NCBI RefSeq assembly: GCF_004348675.1
Contig: NZ_SMKN01000014.1
Coordinates: 1-64,000, forward strand
Direction of reading: 5' to 3'
DNA: 64,000 bases
DNA from: Micromonospora sp. KC606
Lineage (GTDB): Bacteria; Actinomycetota; Actinomycetes; Mycobacteriales; Micromonosporaceae
The notes beneath the pieces are model-generated. The model was not told the DNA's origin. It made no database searches and saw only the letters and a list, made by a program, of their open reading frames with translations. Position 1 is the first letter of the stretch, and each line of letters starts with the position of its first letter. Shown in pieces: positions 1-7,938 of the stretch. Position numbers and translations under genes: made by a program.

Positions 1-1572
1 GCCACGGACCCCGCCGCCCGCGCCGCCGCACTGGCCGGCACGCTCTCCGACGAGGACCTGGTTGGCCAGGTGCTGATGCCCTACGCGTACGGCAGTTCGG
101 CCACCACCGTCACCCCCGCCTCCGCCGCCGGCAACCGGGCCCTCGGCGGCGTCGACACCCCGGCCGAGATGGTGGCCAGGTACCGCCTCGGCGGGGTGAT
201 CCTGGTCGGCTTCAGCGCCGACGACCCCACCTCCGGCAACCAGGCCACCACCAACGTCGACAGCCCGAAACAGGTCCGAGAGCTGACTGACGGGCTACGC
301 GCGGCCGCCGCGAAGCTTCCCGCCGGCGCCGCCCCCCTCCTGATCGGCACCGACCAGGAGTACGGCGTGGTCACCCGGGTCACCGACGGGGTGACCATCC
401 TGCCCAGCGCCCTCGCCGCCGGGGCGGCCGGCAAGCCGGCGCTGACCGAGGCCGCCTGGCGGGCCGCCGGCAGCGAACTGGCGGCGATGGGGATCAACCT
501 GGACTTCGCGCCGGTCGCCGACGTGCTCGCCACCCGCAGCACGGTGATCGGCTCCCGCTCCTTCGGCGCCGACCCGAAGGCCGCCTCCGCCCAGGTCGCC
601 GCCGCCGTGCGGGGGCTGCAGAGCGCCGGGGTCGCGGCGAGCGTCAAACACTTCCCCGGGCACGGCCTGAGCGCCGACGACTCGCACGAGGAACTGCCGG
701 AGATCACCCAGTCCCGCGGCGAGCTGGACCGCGTCGCGTTCCCGCCGTTCGCCGGCGGCGTCGACGCCGGCGCCATGGCGGTGATGTCCGCGCACCTGGA
801 CGTCAAGGCGGTCGACCCGGGCACGCCGGCCACCTTCTCCCGCAAGCTGCTCACCGACGTGCTCCGCGGCCAGCTCGGCTTCACCGGCGTGGTGATCACC
901 GACGGGATGAACATGGCGCCGGCCAAGCGGTACCCCCCGGGTGAGGCGGCCGTGAAGGCGCTGCTGGCCGGCAACGACCTGATCCTGATGCCGCCGAACG
1001 TCGGCCAGGCGTACGACGGGCTGCTCGCCGCGCTGCGCGACAAGACGCTGCCCCGGGACAGGCTGGTCGATGCGGCCACCCGGGTACTGACGATGAAGTT
1101 CCGGCTCGCCGACCGGCCCGCCCCGGCGATGTCCACGCTGAACAGCCCCGCGCACCGCAAGGCCGCTGACGCTCTCGCGTCCGCGGCCGTCACCATGCTG
1201 CGCGGCAGCTGCGCCGCGCCCGTGCGTGGCCCGGTCACCGTCACCTCCTCCAAGGGACGGGAGCGCACCCGGGCCGTGCTGGCCGAGGCGCTCACCGCCG
1301 CCGGGGTCAAGGTGGTGCCCAGCGGCGGCACCCAGGTGCACCTGGTCGGCTACGGCGACGGGGCCGGCGACCTGAGCGCCGACGCGGCGGTGACCGTCGC
1401 CATGGACACCCCGTACGTGCTGGAGAAGGCGACGTCACCGACCCTGCTGGCCACCTACTCGTCCAGCCGGACCTCGATGACCGCGCTCGCCCGGGTGCTC
1501 GCCGGCAAGGCGCGGCCGGCCGGTCGGTCGCCGGTCCCGGTGCCCGGTCTGCCCGCCACCAGCTGCGCCTGA
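1..1572 (+). CDS. Glycoside hydrolase family 3, beta-N-acetylhexosaminidase (NagZ-like), 5' partial
   Basis: The reading frame is open from the first base, so the start and any signal peptide lie outside the window. About residue 216 of the fragment is KHFPGHG followed by DSH, the loop typical of NagZ-type GH3 beta-N-acetylglucosaminidases that carries the His/Asp general acid-base; the ITDGMNM segment holds the likely nucleophile Asp (about residue 301). The N-terminal half is the TIM barrel; the last 150 residues form a smaller second domain with little similarity that I recognise. The family removes terminal GlcNAc from muropeptides or chitooligosaccharides, and in actinomycetes such proteins are usually exported. 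A lipoprotein gene follows convergently. Family assignment is firm; the exact substrate is inferred. Confidence 0.9.
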   Translation, partial: ATDPAARAAALAGTLSDEDLVGQVLMPYAYGSSATTVTPASAAGNRALGGVDTPAEMVARYRLGGVILVGFSADDPTSGNQATTNVDSPKQVRELTDGLRAAAAKLPAGAAPLLIGTDQEYGVVTRVTDGVTILPSALAAGAAGKPALTEAAWRAAGSELAAMGINLDFAPVADVLATRSTVIGSRSFGADPKAASAQVAAAVRGLQSAGVAASVKHFPGHGLSADDSHEELPEITQSRGELDRVAFPPFAGGVDAGAMAVMSAHLDVKAVDPGTPATFSRKLLTDVLRGQLGFTGVVITDGMNMAPAKRYPPGEAAVKALLAGNDLILMPPNVGQAYDGLLAALRDKTLPRDRLVDAATRVLTMKFRLADRPAPAMSTLNSPAHRKAADALASAAVTMLRGSCAAPVRGPVTVTSSKGRERTRAVLAEALTAAGVKVVPSGGTQVHLVGYGDGAGDLSADAAVTVAMDTPYVLEKATSPTLLATYSSSRTSMTALARVLAGKARPAGRSPVPVPGLPATSCA

Positions 1573-1635
1573 CGCGCGGGCCGGGTCCGGGAGCGGTCAG
1601 GGCGCGAGGACGGCGAAGTGCCCCCCGTGTGGGCG

Positions 1636-2292
1636 TCAGCCGGCGACGGCGACCGTCCGCCCGGCCAGGCGGTACCCGGGCAGGACGTCGTTGGCCTCGG
1701 CGATCAGCCCCTCGCTCACAGCCAGCAGAACGGTCCGGTCGCCGGCGGGGACCGCCAGGGCCCACTCCCGGTTCTTCTCCTCGATCAGCTCGTTCGTGGT
1801 GATCCAGGAGGCCTCGACCGCGTCCACGGCGCCGGCCCGGACCGTCCGGTACTGCGGGTCGCTGGCCTTCGCGTCACCGGCGACGAACGCCTCCAGCGCC
1901 GGTCGTGGGTCGGTGGCGGGCTGGTCGGTGAGCCACACCCGCAGGAAACCGGCGCCGGCGGCCCGGCCGTCGACCTCGCACTGGACCGTCGCGCCGCCCC
2001 GCCTGGTCAGCGCCTCGCCGAGCAGTTCACCCAGCTCGCCCTCGGGCGCCTTGATCGGTTTCGCGGTCCGTTCTGGCCCGATGGAGAAGGTGAGCGGCAG
2101 TTCGCAGCCGCTGCCCTTGCCGCCGACCGTGGTGCCGGCCGGGGCCGGCGCGATCTCGTCGTGCCAGGGCGCGCCGGTGGCGCTCGGGACAGCCGACGGC
2201 GAGGGTGCCGCCGACGGCCCGGTCCGGCCGTCGGCACAGCCGGCGGTCATGGTGAGAGTGAGTGCGGCCAGTACGGCCAGCCGTCGCGTCAT
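1636..2292 (-). CDS. Putative secreted lipoprotein, unknown function
   Basis: The 218-aa product begins MTRRLAVLAALTLTM and then TAGC, a lipoprotein signal peptide with a lipobox whose Cys is at residue 19. A Ser/Pro/Ala-rich linker (to about residue 40) leads to a globular region of about 170 residues with no motif I recognise. It should be lipid-anchored to the outer face of the membrane. It is convergent with the GH3 gene and divergent from a 73-aa protein gene. No function is proposed. Confidence 0.75.
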   Translation of the reverse strand: MTRRLAVLAALTLTMTAGCADGRTGPSAAPSPSAVPSATGAPWHDEIAPAPAGTTVGGKGSGCELPLTFSIGPERTAKPIKAPEGELGELLGEALTRRGGATVQCEVDGRAAGAGFLRVWLTDQPATDPRPALEAFVAGDAKASDPQYRTVRAGAVDAVEASWITTNELIEEKNREWALAVPAGDRTVLLAVSEGLIAEANDVLPGYRLAGRTVAVAG

Positions 2293-2478
2293 GTGTCCCG
2301 TCCCCGTCGAATCTTCCGCCGTCGAAACGGCGACCGACGGATGCTAGCCGACGCGTGGCGTCGGGTGCTGCCCGCGCGAGGGTCGGCCACGCGACGGCCG
2401 GCACTGCCGGTGAAAAGGGCAGCATCAGCGGTGGAAATGCGGATGCGGCAGCGGGCGAGCACTGGGAGGCTGCCCGGC

Positions 2479-2700
2479 ATGGGACAGGACGCGCAGGGAT
2501 TCGCGTACGTGGAACGGGCGGACGGCTCGGTGGTGATCACCCACCACGGCCGGGCGGCCGGCACGCTGCGGGGCGGGCGCGCGACGGAGTTCCTCGTCGA
2601 GGTCGGCGAGGACCCGCAACTGGTGATGGCCCGCTGGACGGGCAACTACCGCCGGGGCAACGAGCGGACCGCCCGCCAACATCCCCGCAACCGGGGTTGA
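2479..2700 (+). CDS. Small hypothetical protein (73 aa)
   Basis: An ATG at 2479 opens a 73-codon frame (MGQDAQGFAYVERADGS...). The first 50 residues alternate polar and hydrophobic positions as in a small beta-sheet protein, and the tail is Arg-rich. No signal peptide or membrane segment is present. The frame continues open upstream, but that part has the Arg/Gly/Pro composition of an antisense shadow. A 17-bp terminator hairpin starts six bases after the stop, which supports this as a transcribed unit. Small proteins of this look that occur next to fatty acid genes in actinomycetes are unassigned; I do not assign a function. Confidence 0.6.
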   Translation: MGQDAQGFAYVERADGSVVITHHGRAAGTLRGGRATEFLVEVGEDPQLVMARWTGNYRRGNERTARQHPRNRG

Positions 2701-2705
2701 GACGC

Positions 2706-2742
2706 CCGTGGGGTCCGCGCTCGACGAGCGCGGACCCCACGG
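2706..2742. terminator. Perfect 17-bp hairpin, bidirectional terminator
   Basis: A perfect 17-bp inverted repeat (2706-2722 and 2726-2742) with a three-base loop lies between the convergent 73-aa gene and the end of the fatty acid operon. There is no T-run, as is usual for actinomycete terminators. Confidence 0.8.
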
Positions 2743-2754
2743 ATGCGTCCGGTC

Positions 2755-4176
2755 TTACAGTGGAATGTTGCCGTGCGCGCCCCGAGCGGCCGGGGCCGCG
2801 GCGAGCGCCTCGGCGATCCGACGCCGGGTCTCCTCCGGCTTGATCACGTCGTCCACGACGCCGATCTCCAGGGCCCGGTTCACGCCGCCGGCGACCCGGA
2901 TCTGCTCCTCGATCAACTGCGCGCGCAGCGTCTCCCGCTGCTCCGCCGGGGCTGCGGCGAGCTTCTTGCGGTGCAGGATGTTCACCGCCGCGCTGGCGCC
3001 CATCACCGCGACCTCCGCGTTCGGCCAGGCGAAGACCGCGGTCGCGCCGAGCGAGCGGGAGTTCATGGCGATGTACGCGCCACCGTACGCCTTGCGGGTC
3101 ACCAGCGTCACCCGCGGCACGACCGCCTCGGCGAAGGCGTGCAGCAGCTTCGCCCCGCGCCGGACCACACCGTCCCACTCCTGGCCCAAACCGGGCAGGT
3201 AGCCGGGGACATCGACCAGCACGATCAGCGGCACCCCCAGCGAGTCGCACATCCGCACGAACCGGGCGGCCTTCTCGGCGCTGGACGCGTCGAGGCAACC
3301 ACCGAGCCGCAACGGATTGTTGGCGATCACGCCGACCGTACGGCCGGCGAACCGGCCGAGCGTGGTGACGACGCTCGGCGCCCACTTGGCGTGCAGCTCC
3401 ACGCCGGGGGCATCGAGCAGCGCCTTGACCACCGGCTTCACGTCGTACGCCCGGTTGGTCTCGGTCGGCATCCGCGCGGCCAGGTCGTGGCCCTCGTCGC
3501 CCACCGGCACGTCGTCCGGGGAGAGCCGGCCCTGGCAGCCGAGCAGCGCGGCGAGCTTGCGGGCCTCCACCATCGCCGCGGCGTCGTCGGCGCACGTCAC
3601 GTGCACCACGCCGGAGCGCCGGCCGTGCGGCTCGGGACCGCCGAGACGCTCCATGTCGACCTGCTCGCCGGTGACGCTGCGGACCACCTCCGGGCCGGTC
3701 ACGAAGATCCGGCCCGTCCCGCTCATCACCACGATGTCGGTCAACGCCGGACCGTACGCGGCCCCGCCGGCCGCCGGGCCGAGCACCACCGAGATCTGCG
3801 GCACCCGGCCGGAGGCCCGCACCATCGCCGCGAAGACCTGCCCGACGGCGTCGAGCGCGACCACGCCCTCGGCCAGCCGGGCGCCGCCGGAGTGCCAGAG
3901 ACCGAGCACCGGCACCCGCTCCCGCACGGCGGTGTCGATCGCGTCGACGACGTGCCGGCACCCCTCGGTGCCCATCGCGCCGCCCATCCGGGTGGCGTCG
4001 GTGGCGTACGCGATCGCCGGCGTCCCGTCGATCTCACCCCGTGCCCAGAGCACGCCGGAGGTGTCCCGTGGCGCCAGCAGGCGCAGCGAGCCGGCGTCGA
4101 ACAGGGCCCGGAGCCGGACCTCGGGATCACGGTAGTCCGTTGTCGGGGTTTCCGCGCTGACGGCGGTCGTGGTCAC
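2755..4176 (-). CDS. accD: Acyl-CoA carboxylase carboxyltransferase (beta) subunit, AccD6-like
   Basis: A 473-aa carboxyltransferase with the crotonase-like double fold of acetyl/propionyl-CoA carboxylase beta subunits. The first half contains GLWHSGGARLAEG and the second half contains VDVPGYLPG and KAYGGAYIAMNSRSLGA, segments conserved in this family for acyl-CoA and carboxybiotin binding. It would transfer CO2 from biotin on a separate alpha chain to acetyl-CoA, giving malonyl-CoA for the upstream fab genes. The GTG at 4176 is chosen because GGAGG lies five bases before it; an in-frame TTG farther upstream overlaps that site. It is the last gene of the fab operon, the position accD6 has in mycobacteria, as I recall. 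Confidence 0.92.
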   Translation of the reverse strand: MTTTAVSAETPTTDYRDPEVRLRALFDAGSLRLLAPRDTSGVLWARGEIDGTPAIAYATDATRMGGAMGTEGCRHVVDAIDTAVRERVPVLGLWHSGGARLAEGVVALDAVGQVFAAMVRASGRVPQISVVLGPAAGGAAYGPALTDIVVMSGTGRIFVTGPEVVRSVTGEQVDMERLGGPEPHGRRSGVVHVTCADDAAAMVEARKLAALLGCQGRLSPDDVPVGDEGHDLAARMPTETNRAYDVKPVVKALLDAPGVELHAKWAPSVVTTLGRFAGRTVGVIANNPLRLGGCLDASSAEKAARFVRMCDSLGVPLIVLVDVPGYLPGLGQEWDGVVRRGAKLLHAFAEAVVPRVTLVTRKAYGGAYIAMNSRSLGATAVFAWPNAEVAVMGASAAVNILHRKKLAAAPAEQRETLRAQLIEEQIRVAGGVNRALEIGVVDDVIKPEETRRRIAEALAAAPAARGAHGNIPL

Positions 4177-4198
4177 TTGAGCCTCCAAGGCTGTGGTC

Positions 4199-5425
4199 TC
4201 AGGCCCGCGTGAAGACGAGAGCCACGTTGTGGCCGCCGAATCCGAACGCGTTGTTCAGCGCGGCGGGGATCTCCATGTGGCGCGCCTCGTGTGCGGCCAC
4301 CTCCAGGGTCAGACCGTCGTCCGGGTCGTCCAGGTTGATCGTCGGAGGGACGACCCCGTCGCGGATGGCCAGGATGGTGGCGATCGACTCCAGCGCCCCG
4401 GCCGCGCCGAGCAGGTGACCGGTCATCGACTTGGTCGCCGACAGCACCGGGTGGTCCCCGACGGCCTGGTGCAGCGCGCCGATCTCCAGCATGTCGCCCA
4501 CCGGCGTCGACGTCGCGTGCGCGTTGACGTGCATGATGTCCATTCTGGCCACGTCGGAGTCCGCGATCGCCTTCCGGATTGCCCTGATGGCGCCCTCACC
4601 CTCGGCGTGCGGCTGCACCATGTCGTACGCGTCGGAGGTGATGCCGGCGCCGGCGAGGCGGGCGTACACCCGGGCGCCGCGGGCCGCCGCGTGGTCGGCC
4701 CGTTCCAGCACCACGATGCCGGCGCCCTCGCCGAGGACGAAGCCGTCGCGGCCCTTGTCCCACGGGCGGGAAGCCCGTTCCGGCTCGTCGTTGCGGGTGG
4801 ACATCGCCCGCATCGAGGCGAACCCGGCGATCGGCAGCGGGTGGATGACCGCCTCGGTGCCACCGGCCACCACCACGTCGGCCCTGCCGGCGCGGATGAT
4901 GTCCAGCCCCAGCGCGATGGCCTCGGCCCCGGTGGCGCAGGCGCTGGCCACCGAGTGCACCCCGGCCTTGGCGCCCAGCTCCAGCCCGATCCAGGCGGCC
5001 GGCCCGTTCGGCATCAGCATCGGCACCGTGTGCGGGGAGACCCGCCGGGGGCCGGACGCCTCCAGAATGTCGTCCTGGGCGAGCAGGGTGGTGGCGCCGC
5101 CGATGCCGGAGCCGACGCTGACCGCCAGCCGTTCCGGGTCCAGCCCGGAGTCGGCGAGGCCGGCGTCCGCCCACGCCTGGTGGGCGGCGATCAGGGCGAT
5201 CGCCTCGGACCGGTCCAGCCGGCGCAGCTTGACCCGCTCCAGTACCTCGGAGGGGTCGACCGCGAGCTGGGCGGCGATGCGGACGGGCAGCTGCCCGGCC
5301 CACTCCTGGGTGAGCGGAACCACCCCGGAGCGGCCGGCGAGCATGGCGTCCCAGGTCGACGTGACGTCCCCGCCCAGCGGGGTCGTCGCGCCGAGCCCGG
5401 TGACGACGACGTCGGTGCGACTCAT
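4199..5425 (-). CDS. fabF: 3-oxoacyl-[acyl-carrier-protein] synthase II (KasA/FabF)
   Basis: This 408-aa condensing enzyme elongates acyl-ACP with malonyl-ACP. The thiolase fold is complete: the active-site Cys lies in SVASACATGAEA (about residue 163), the first His in NAHATSTPVGD (near 302) and the second His in SMTGHLLGAAGALE (near 335), giving the Cys-His-His triad of FabF/KasA enzymes. The C-terminal NNAFGFGGHN is also typical. The ATG start is two bases after the acpP stop, so the genes are probably translationally coupled. It sits between acpP and accD in the fab operon. There is only one KAS II here, unlike the kasA-kasB pair of mycobacteria. Confidence 0.96.
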   Translation of the reverse strand: MSRTDVVVTGLGATTPLGGDVTSTWDAMLAGRSGVVPLTQEWAGQLPVRIAAQLAVDPSEVLERVKLRRLDRSEAIALIAAHQAWADAGLADSGLDPERLAVSVGSGIGGATTLLAQDDILEASGPRRVSPHTVPMLMPNGPAAWIGLELGAKAGVHSVASACATGAEAIALGLDIIRAGRADVVVAGGTEAVIHPLPIAGFASMRAMSTRNDEPERASRPWDKGRDGFVLGEGAGIVVLERADHAAARGARVYARLAGAGITSDAYDMVQPHAEGEGAIRAIRKAIADSDVARMDIMHVNAHATSTPVGDMLEIGALHQAVGDHPVLSATKSMTGHLLGAAGALESIATILAIRDGVVPPTINLDDPDDGLTLEVAAHEARHMEIPAALNNAFGFGGHNVALVFTRA

Positions 5426-5427
5426 GA

Positions 5428-5667
5428 TCAGGACTGCGCCTCGATGTAGCTGACGGCGTCCCCGACGGTCTTGAGGTTCTGCACCTCGTTGTCGGGGATC
5501 TTGACGCCGAACTTCTCCTCCGCCGCCACCACGACCTCCACCATGGAGAGCGAGTCGACGTCGAGGTCGTCGGTGAAGGACTTCCCCTCGGCGACGTCGT
5601 CCGGGTTCACCCCGGCAACCTCTTCGAGGATCTCGGCGAGGCCGGCGGTGATCTCGTCACGGGTCAT
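5428..5667 (-). CDS. acpP: Acyl carrier protein
   Basis: A 79-aa acidic protein with the phosphopantetheine attachment motif DVDSLSMVE (Ser near residue 39), which carries growing acyl chains for FabD, FabH and FabF. Length and the helix pattern fit a type II fatty acid synthase ACP. The ATG at 5667 has GGAGAGG about 12 bases upstream; an in-frame ATG at 5688 would add seven residues and cannot be excluded. It lies between fabH and fabF, the standard actinomycete order. Confidence 0.95.
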   Translation of the reverse strand: MTRDEITAGLAEILEEVAGVNPDDVAEGKSFTDDLDVDSLSMVEVVVAAEEKFGVKIPDNEVQNLKTVGDAVSYIEAQS

Positions 5668-5741
5668 TACGGTGGTTTTCCTCTCCATAGGGGTTGTTCT
5701 CCGCCGGATGGCGGGGCGGCACGGTGGGACCGGCCGGGTCT

Positions 5742-6692
5742 TCACGGGCAGCGGACGACCTGACCGGCGTAGGTCAGGCCGCCGCCGAAGCCGAAGAGCA
5801 GCACCGGGGCGCCCGAGGGCACCTCCCGCCGCTCGACCAGCTTGGACAGGGCCAGCGGCACGCTCGCCGCCGAGGTGTTGCCGGACTCGACGATGTCCTT
5901 GGCGATGATCGCCTGCGGGATGTTCAACCGCTTGGCGATGCCGTCGATGATCCGGGCGTTGGCCTGGTGCGGCACGAACGCGGCGAGCTCGGACGGGGCG
6001 ACCCCGGCCCGCTCGCATGCCTGCAGGGCCAGTGGGGCCAGCGCGGTGGTGGCCCAGCGGAACACCGCCTGCCCCTCCTGCGCGACGTACGGGCGCCAGC
6101 CCTCGATGCGTACCGCGTCGCTCTTCTCCGGCACCGAGCCCCAGACCACCGGACCGACCCCGGCCGGCTCGTCGCCGGTGGTGGCGGTGACCACCGCGGC
6201 GCCCGCGCCGTCGGCGAAGATGATGCAGGTCGAACGGTCGGTCCAGTCGGTGAAGTCGGAGAGCTTCTCCGCGCCGATGACGATCGCGTTGCGGGCCGCG
6301 CCGGCCCGGACCGCGTGGTCGACGGTGCCCAGTGCGTACGCGAAGCCCGAGCAGGCGGTGTTGAGGTCGTACGCCGCGGGGGCGTTGATGCCCAGCTTGC
6401 CGGCGACCCGGCAGGCGACGTTCGGGCTGCGGTCGATGGACGTGCAGGTGGCGACGACGACCAGGTCGATGTCGGCGGCGGTGAGGCCGGAGTTGGCCAG
6501 CGCCTTGCCGGCGGCGGCGGTCGCCATGTCGGCCACCGACTCGCCGTCGGCGATCCGGCGGCTGACGATCCCGACCCGGTCCCGGATCCACTCGTCGTTG
6601 GTCTCCACGAGCTGGGCGAGGTCGTTGTTGGTCACCACCCGGGAGGGCTGGTAGTGGCCCAGCGCGAGGATCCGGCTTCCGGTGACGCTCAT
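5742..6692 (-). CDS. fabH: 3-oxoacyl-[acyl-carrier-protein] synthase III
   Basis: A 316-aa initiating condensing enzyme that joins a short acyl-CoA primer to malonyl-ACP. The catalytic Cys is in DLNTACSGFAYAL (near residue 120), the His in FVPHQANARII and the Asn in ESGNTSAASVPLAL, completing the Cys-His-Asn triad. In actinomycetes FabH often uses branched-chain primers made by E1 complexes, and a fused E1 gene occurs later in this window. The ATG start overlaps the fabD stop (ATGA at 6692-6689), indicating translational coupling. The frame continues open upstream, but that part is a shadow of fabD. Confidence 0.95.
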   Translation of the reverse strand: MSVTGSRILALGHYQPSRVVTNNDLAQLVETNDEWIRDRVGIVSRRIADGESVADMATAAAGKALANSGLTAADIDLVVVATCTSIDRSPNVACRVAGKLGINAPAAYDLNTACSGFAYALGTVDHAVRAGAARNAIVIGAEKLSDFTDWTDRSTCIIFADGAGAAVVTATTGDEPAGVGPVVWGSVPEKSDAVRIEGWRPYVAQEGQAVFRWATTALAPLALQACERAGVAPSELAAFVPHQANARIIDGIAKRLNIPQAIIAKDIVESGNTSAASVPLALSKLVERREVPSGAPVLLFGFGGGLTYAGQVVRCP

Positions 6693-7858
6693 GCGTGGCC
6701 TCCGATGCGGGCGAGGGGCTGACCCGGCGCCACCGGATCGTCGTGGTGGGCGAGCCACTCGGTGAGCAGCCCGCTGTCGTGCGCGGCCACCTCGACCGGC
6801 CCCTGCCGGGTGACGATGTGACCGATCACCTGCCCGGTGCGCAGGTCGGCGCCCTCGGCGAGCTCCGCGACCGGCTCGAAGGTGCCCGCGGCGGGGGCGA
6901 CGACGACCCGGAACTGGATCACCGGCTCGTGCCCGCCCAGGCCGCTGTGCCGGGCGATCAGATCGCGCGCGGCCGGCAGGTCGTCGGGAGTGTTCAGGGT
7001 GACGATCTCCGGGACGCCGGTCGCCTTGAGCTCCCGCTTCACCAGGCCGGCCAGCGTGCCGGCCGGCGGCAGCTCGATCACGCCGGTGACGCCCAGGTCG
7101 GCCAGGGTACGCATGCACAGGTCCCAGCGGACCGGGGCGGTGACCTGGCGGACCAGCCGCTGGACCATCTCCCGGCCGTGGTTGACGGCCGAGCCGTCAA
7201 GGTTGGACAGCAGGATCCGAGCCGGGTCGGTCGGGGTGATGCCGGCGGCGACCCCGGCCAGCGCGGCCTCGGCCGGGGCCATGTACGGGGTGTGGAACGC
7301 GCCGGCCACCGGCAACCGGATCACCCTGCTCTTCGCGGGCGGCTCGGCGGCGAGCTTTTCCAGCCCGGCGACGGCGCCCGCGGCGACGACCTGGCCGGCG
7401 CCGTTGCGGTTGGCCGGATGCAGCCCGAGCGACTCGATGGCGGCGAGGACCTCGTCCGGGTCGCCGCCGAGCACGGCGGCCATCCCGGTCGGCTCCACCG
7501 CGCAGGCGGCGGCCATCTCCCGACCGCGTACCCCGGCGAGGGTGATCGCGGCCTCGGCCGGGAGCACCCCGGCCAGCGCGGCGGCGCCCAGCTCGCCGAC
7601 GCTGTGCCCGGCGGTGACGGCGACGTCGTACATCGGCAGGTGCTCGGCGGCGAGCAGGGCGGCGGCCACCAGCAGCGGCTGGGTGCGGGCGGTGTCCTTG
7701 ATCTCGTCGGCGTCGGCCTTCGTGCCGAGGTGCACCAGGTCGACTCCGGCGAGCGCGGACCACCAGCGCAGCCGCGCCTCGGCGCCGGTCAGGTCGAGCC
7801 AGGGGGTCAGGAAGCCGGGTTTCTGGGAACCCTGGCCGGGGGAGAGTACGGCGAGCAC
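6689..7858 (-). CDS. fabD: Malonyl-CoA:ACP transacylase with an extra lipoyl/biotinyl-like C-terminal domain
   Basis: The 389-aa protein transfers malonyl from CoA to ACP. Residues 1 to about 300 are a full FabD: LSPGQGSQ near the N-terminus, the catalytic Ser in TAGHSVGELGAAAL and the His in VAGAFHTPYM. Typical FabD proteins end near residue 310. Here about 71 more residues begin with VVAPAAGTFEPV, contain TGQVIGHI and end DPVAPGQPLARIGG, the hammerhead pattern of biotinyl/lipoyl domains. The hairpin that normally carries the modified Lys reads TRQGPVEVAAHD, with no Lys, so it is probably unmodified. The GTG at 7858 follows GGAGAG by eight bases; an in-frame ATG at 7906 would add residues that look non-coding. 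First fab gene after fasR. Confidence 0.93.
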   Translation of the reverse strand: MLAVLSPGQGSQKPGFLTPWLDLTGAEARLRWWSALAGVDLVHLGTKADADEIKDTARTQPLLVAAALLAAEHLPMYDVAVTAGHSVGELGAAALAGVLPAEAAITLAGVRGREMAAACAVEPTGMAAVLGGDPDEVLAAIESLGLHPANRNGAGQVVAAGAVAGLEKLAAEPPAKSRVIRLPVAGAFHTPYMAPAEAALAGVAAGITPTDPARILLSNLDGSAVNHGREMVQRLVRQVTAPVRWDLCMRTLADLGVTGVIELPPAGTLAGLVKRELKATGVPEIVTLNTPDDLPAARDLIARHSGLGGHEPVIQFRVVVAPAAGTFEPVAELAEGADLRTGQVIGHIVTRQGPVEVAAHDSGLLTEWLAHHDDPVAPGQPLARIGGHA

Positions 7859-7929
7859 GTCTATGACTCTCCTGGATACGCGTGGGTATCGCTGTGCCGG
7901 CACCAACCAAGCCGCACTAGAACCTTTGG

Positions 7930-7938
7930 AGGAATCCT
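7930..7938. promoter_or_regulatory. Candidate FasR-type operator upstream of fabD
   Basis: The short inverted repeat AGGA-A-TCCT lies in an AT-richer stretch (about 7915-7955) just before fabD and overlapping the fasR stop codon. FasR of Streptomyces activates the fab operon by binding upstream of fabD, so a site here is expected. The match to the known FasR box was not tested; assignment is inferred from position and symmetry. Confidence 0.4.
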
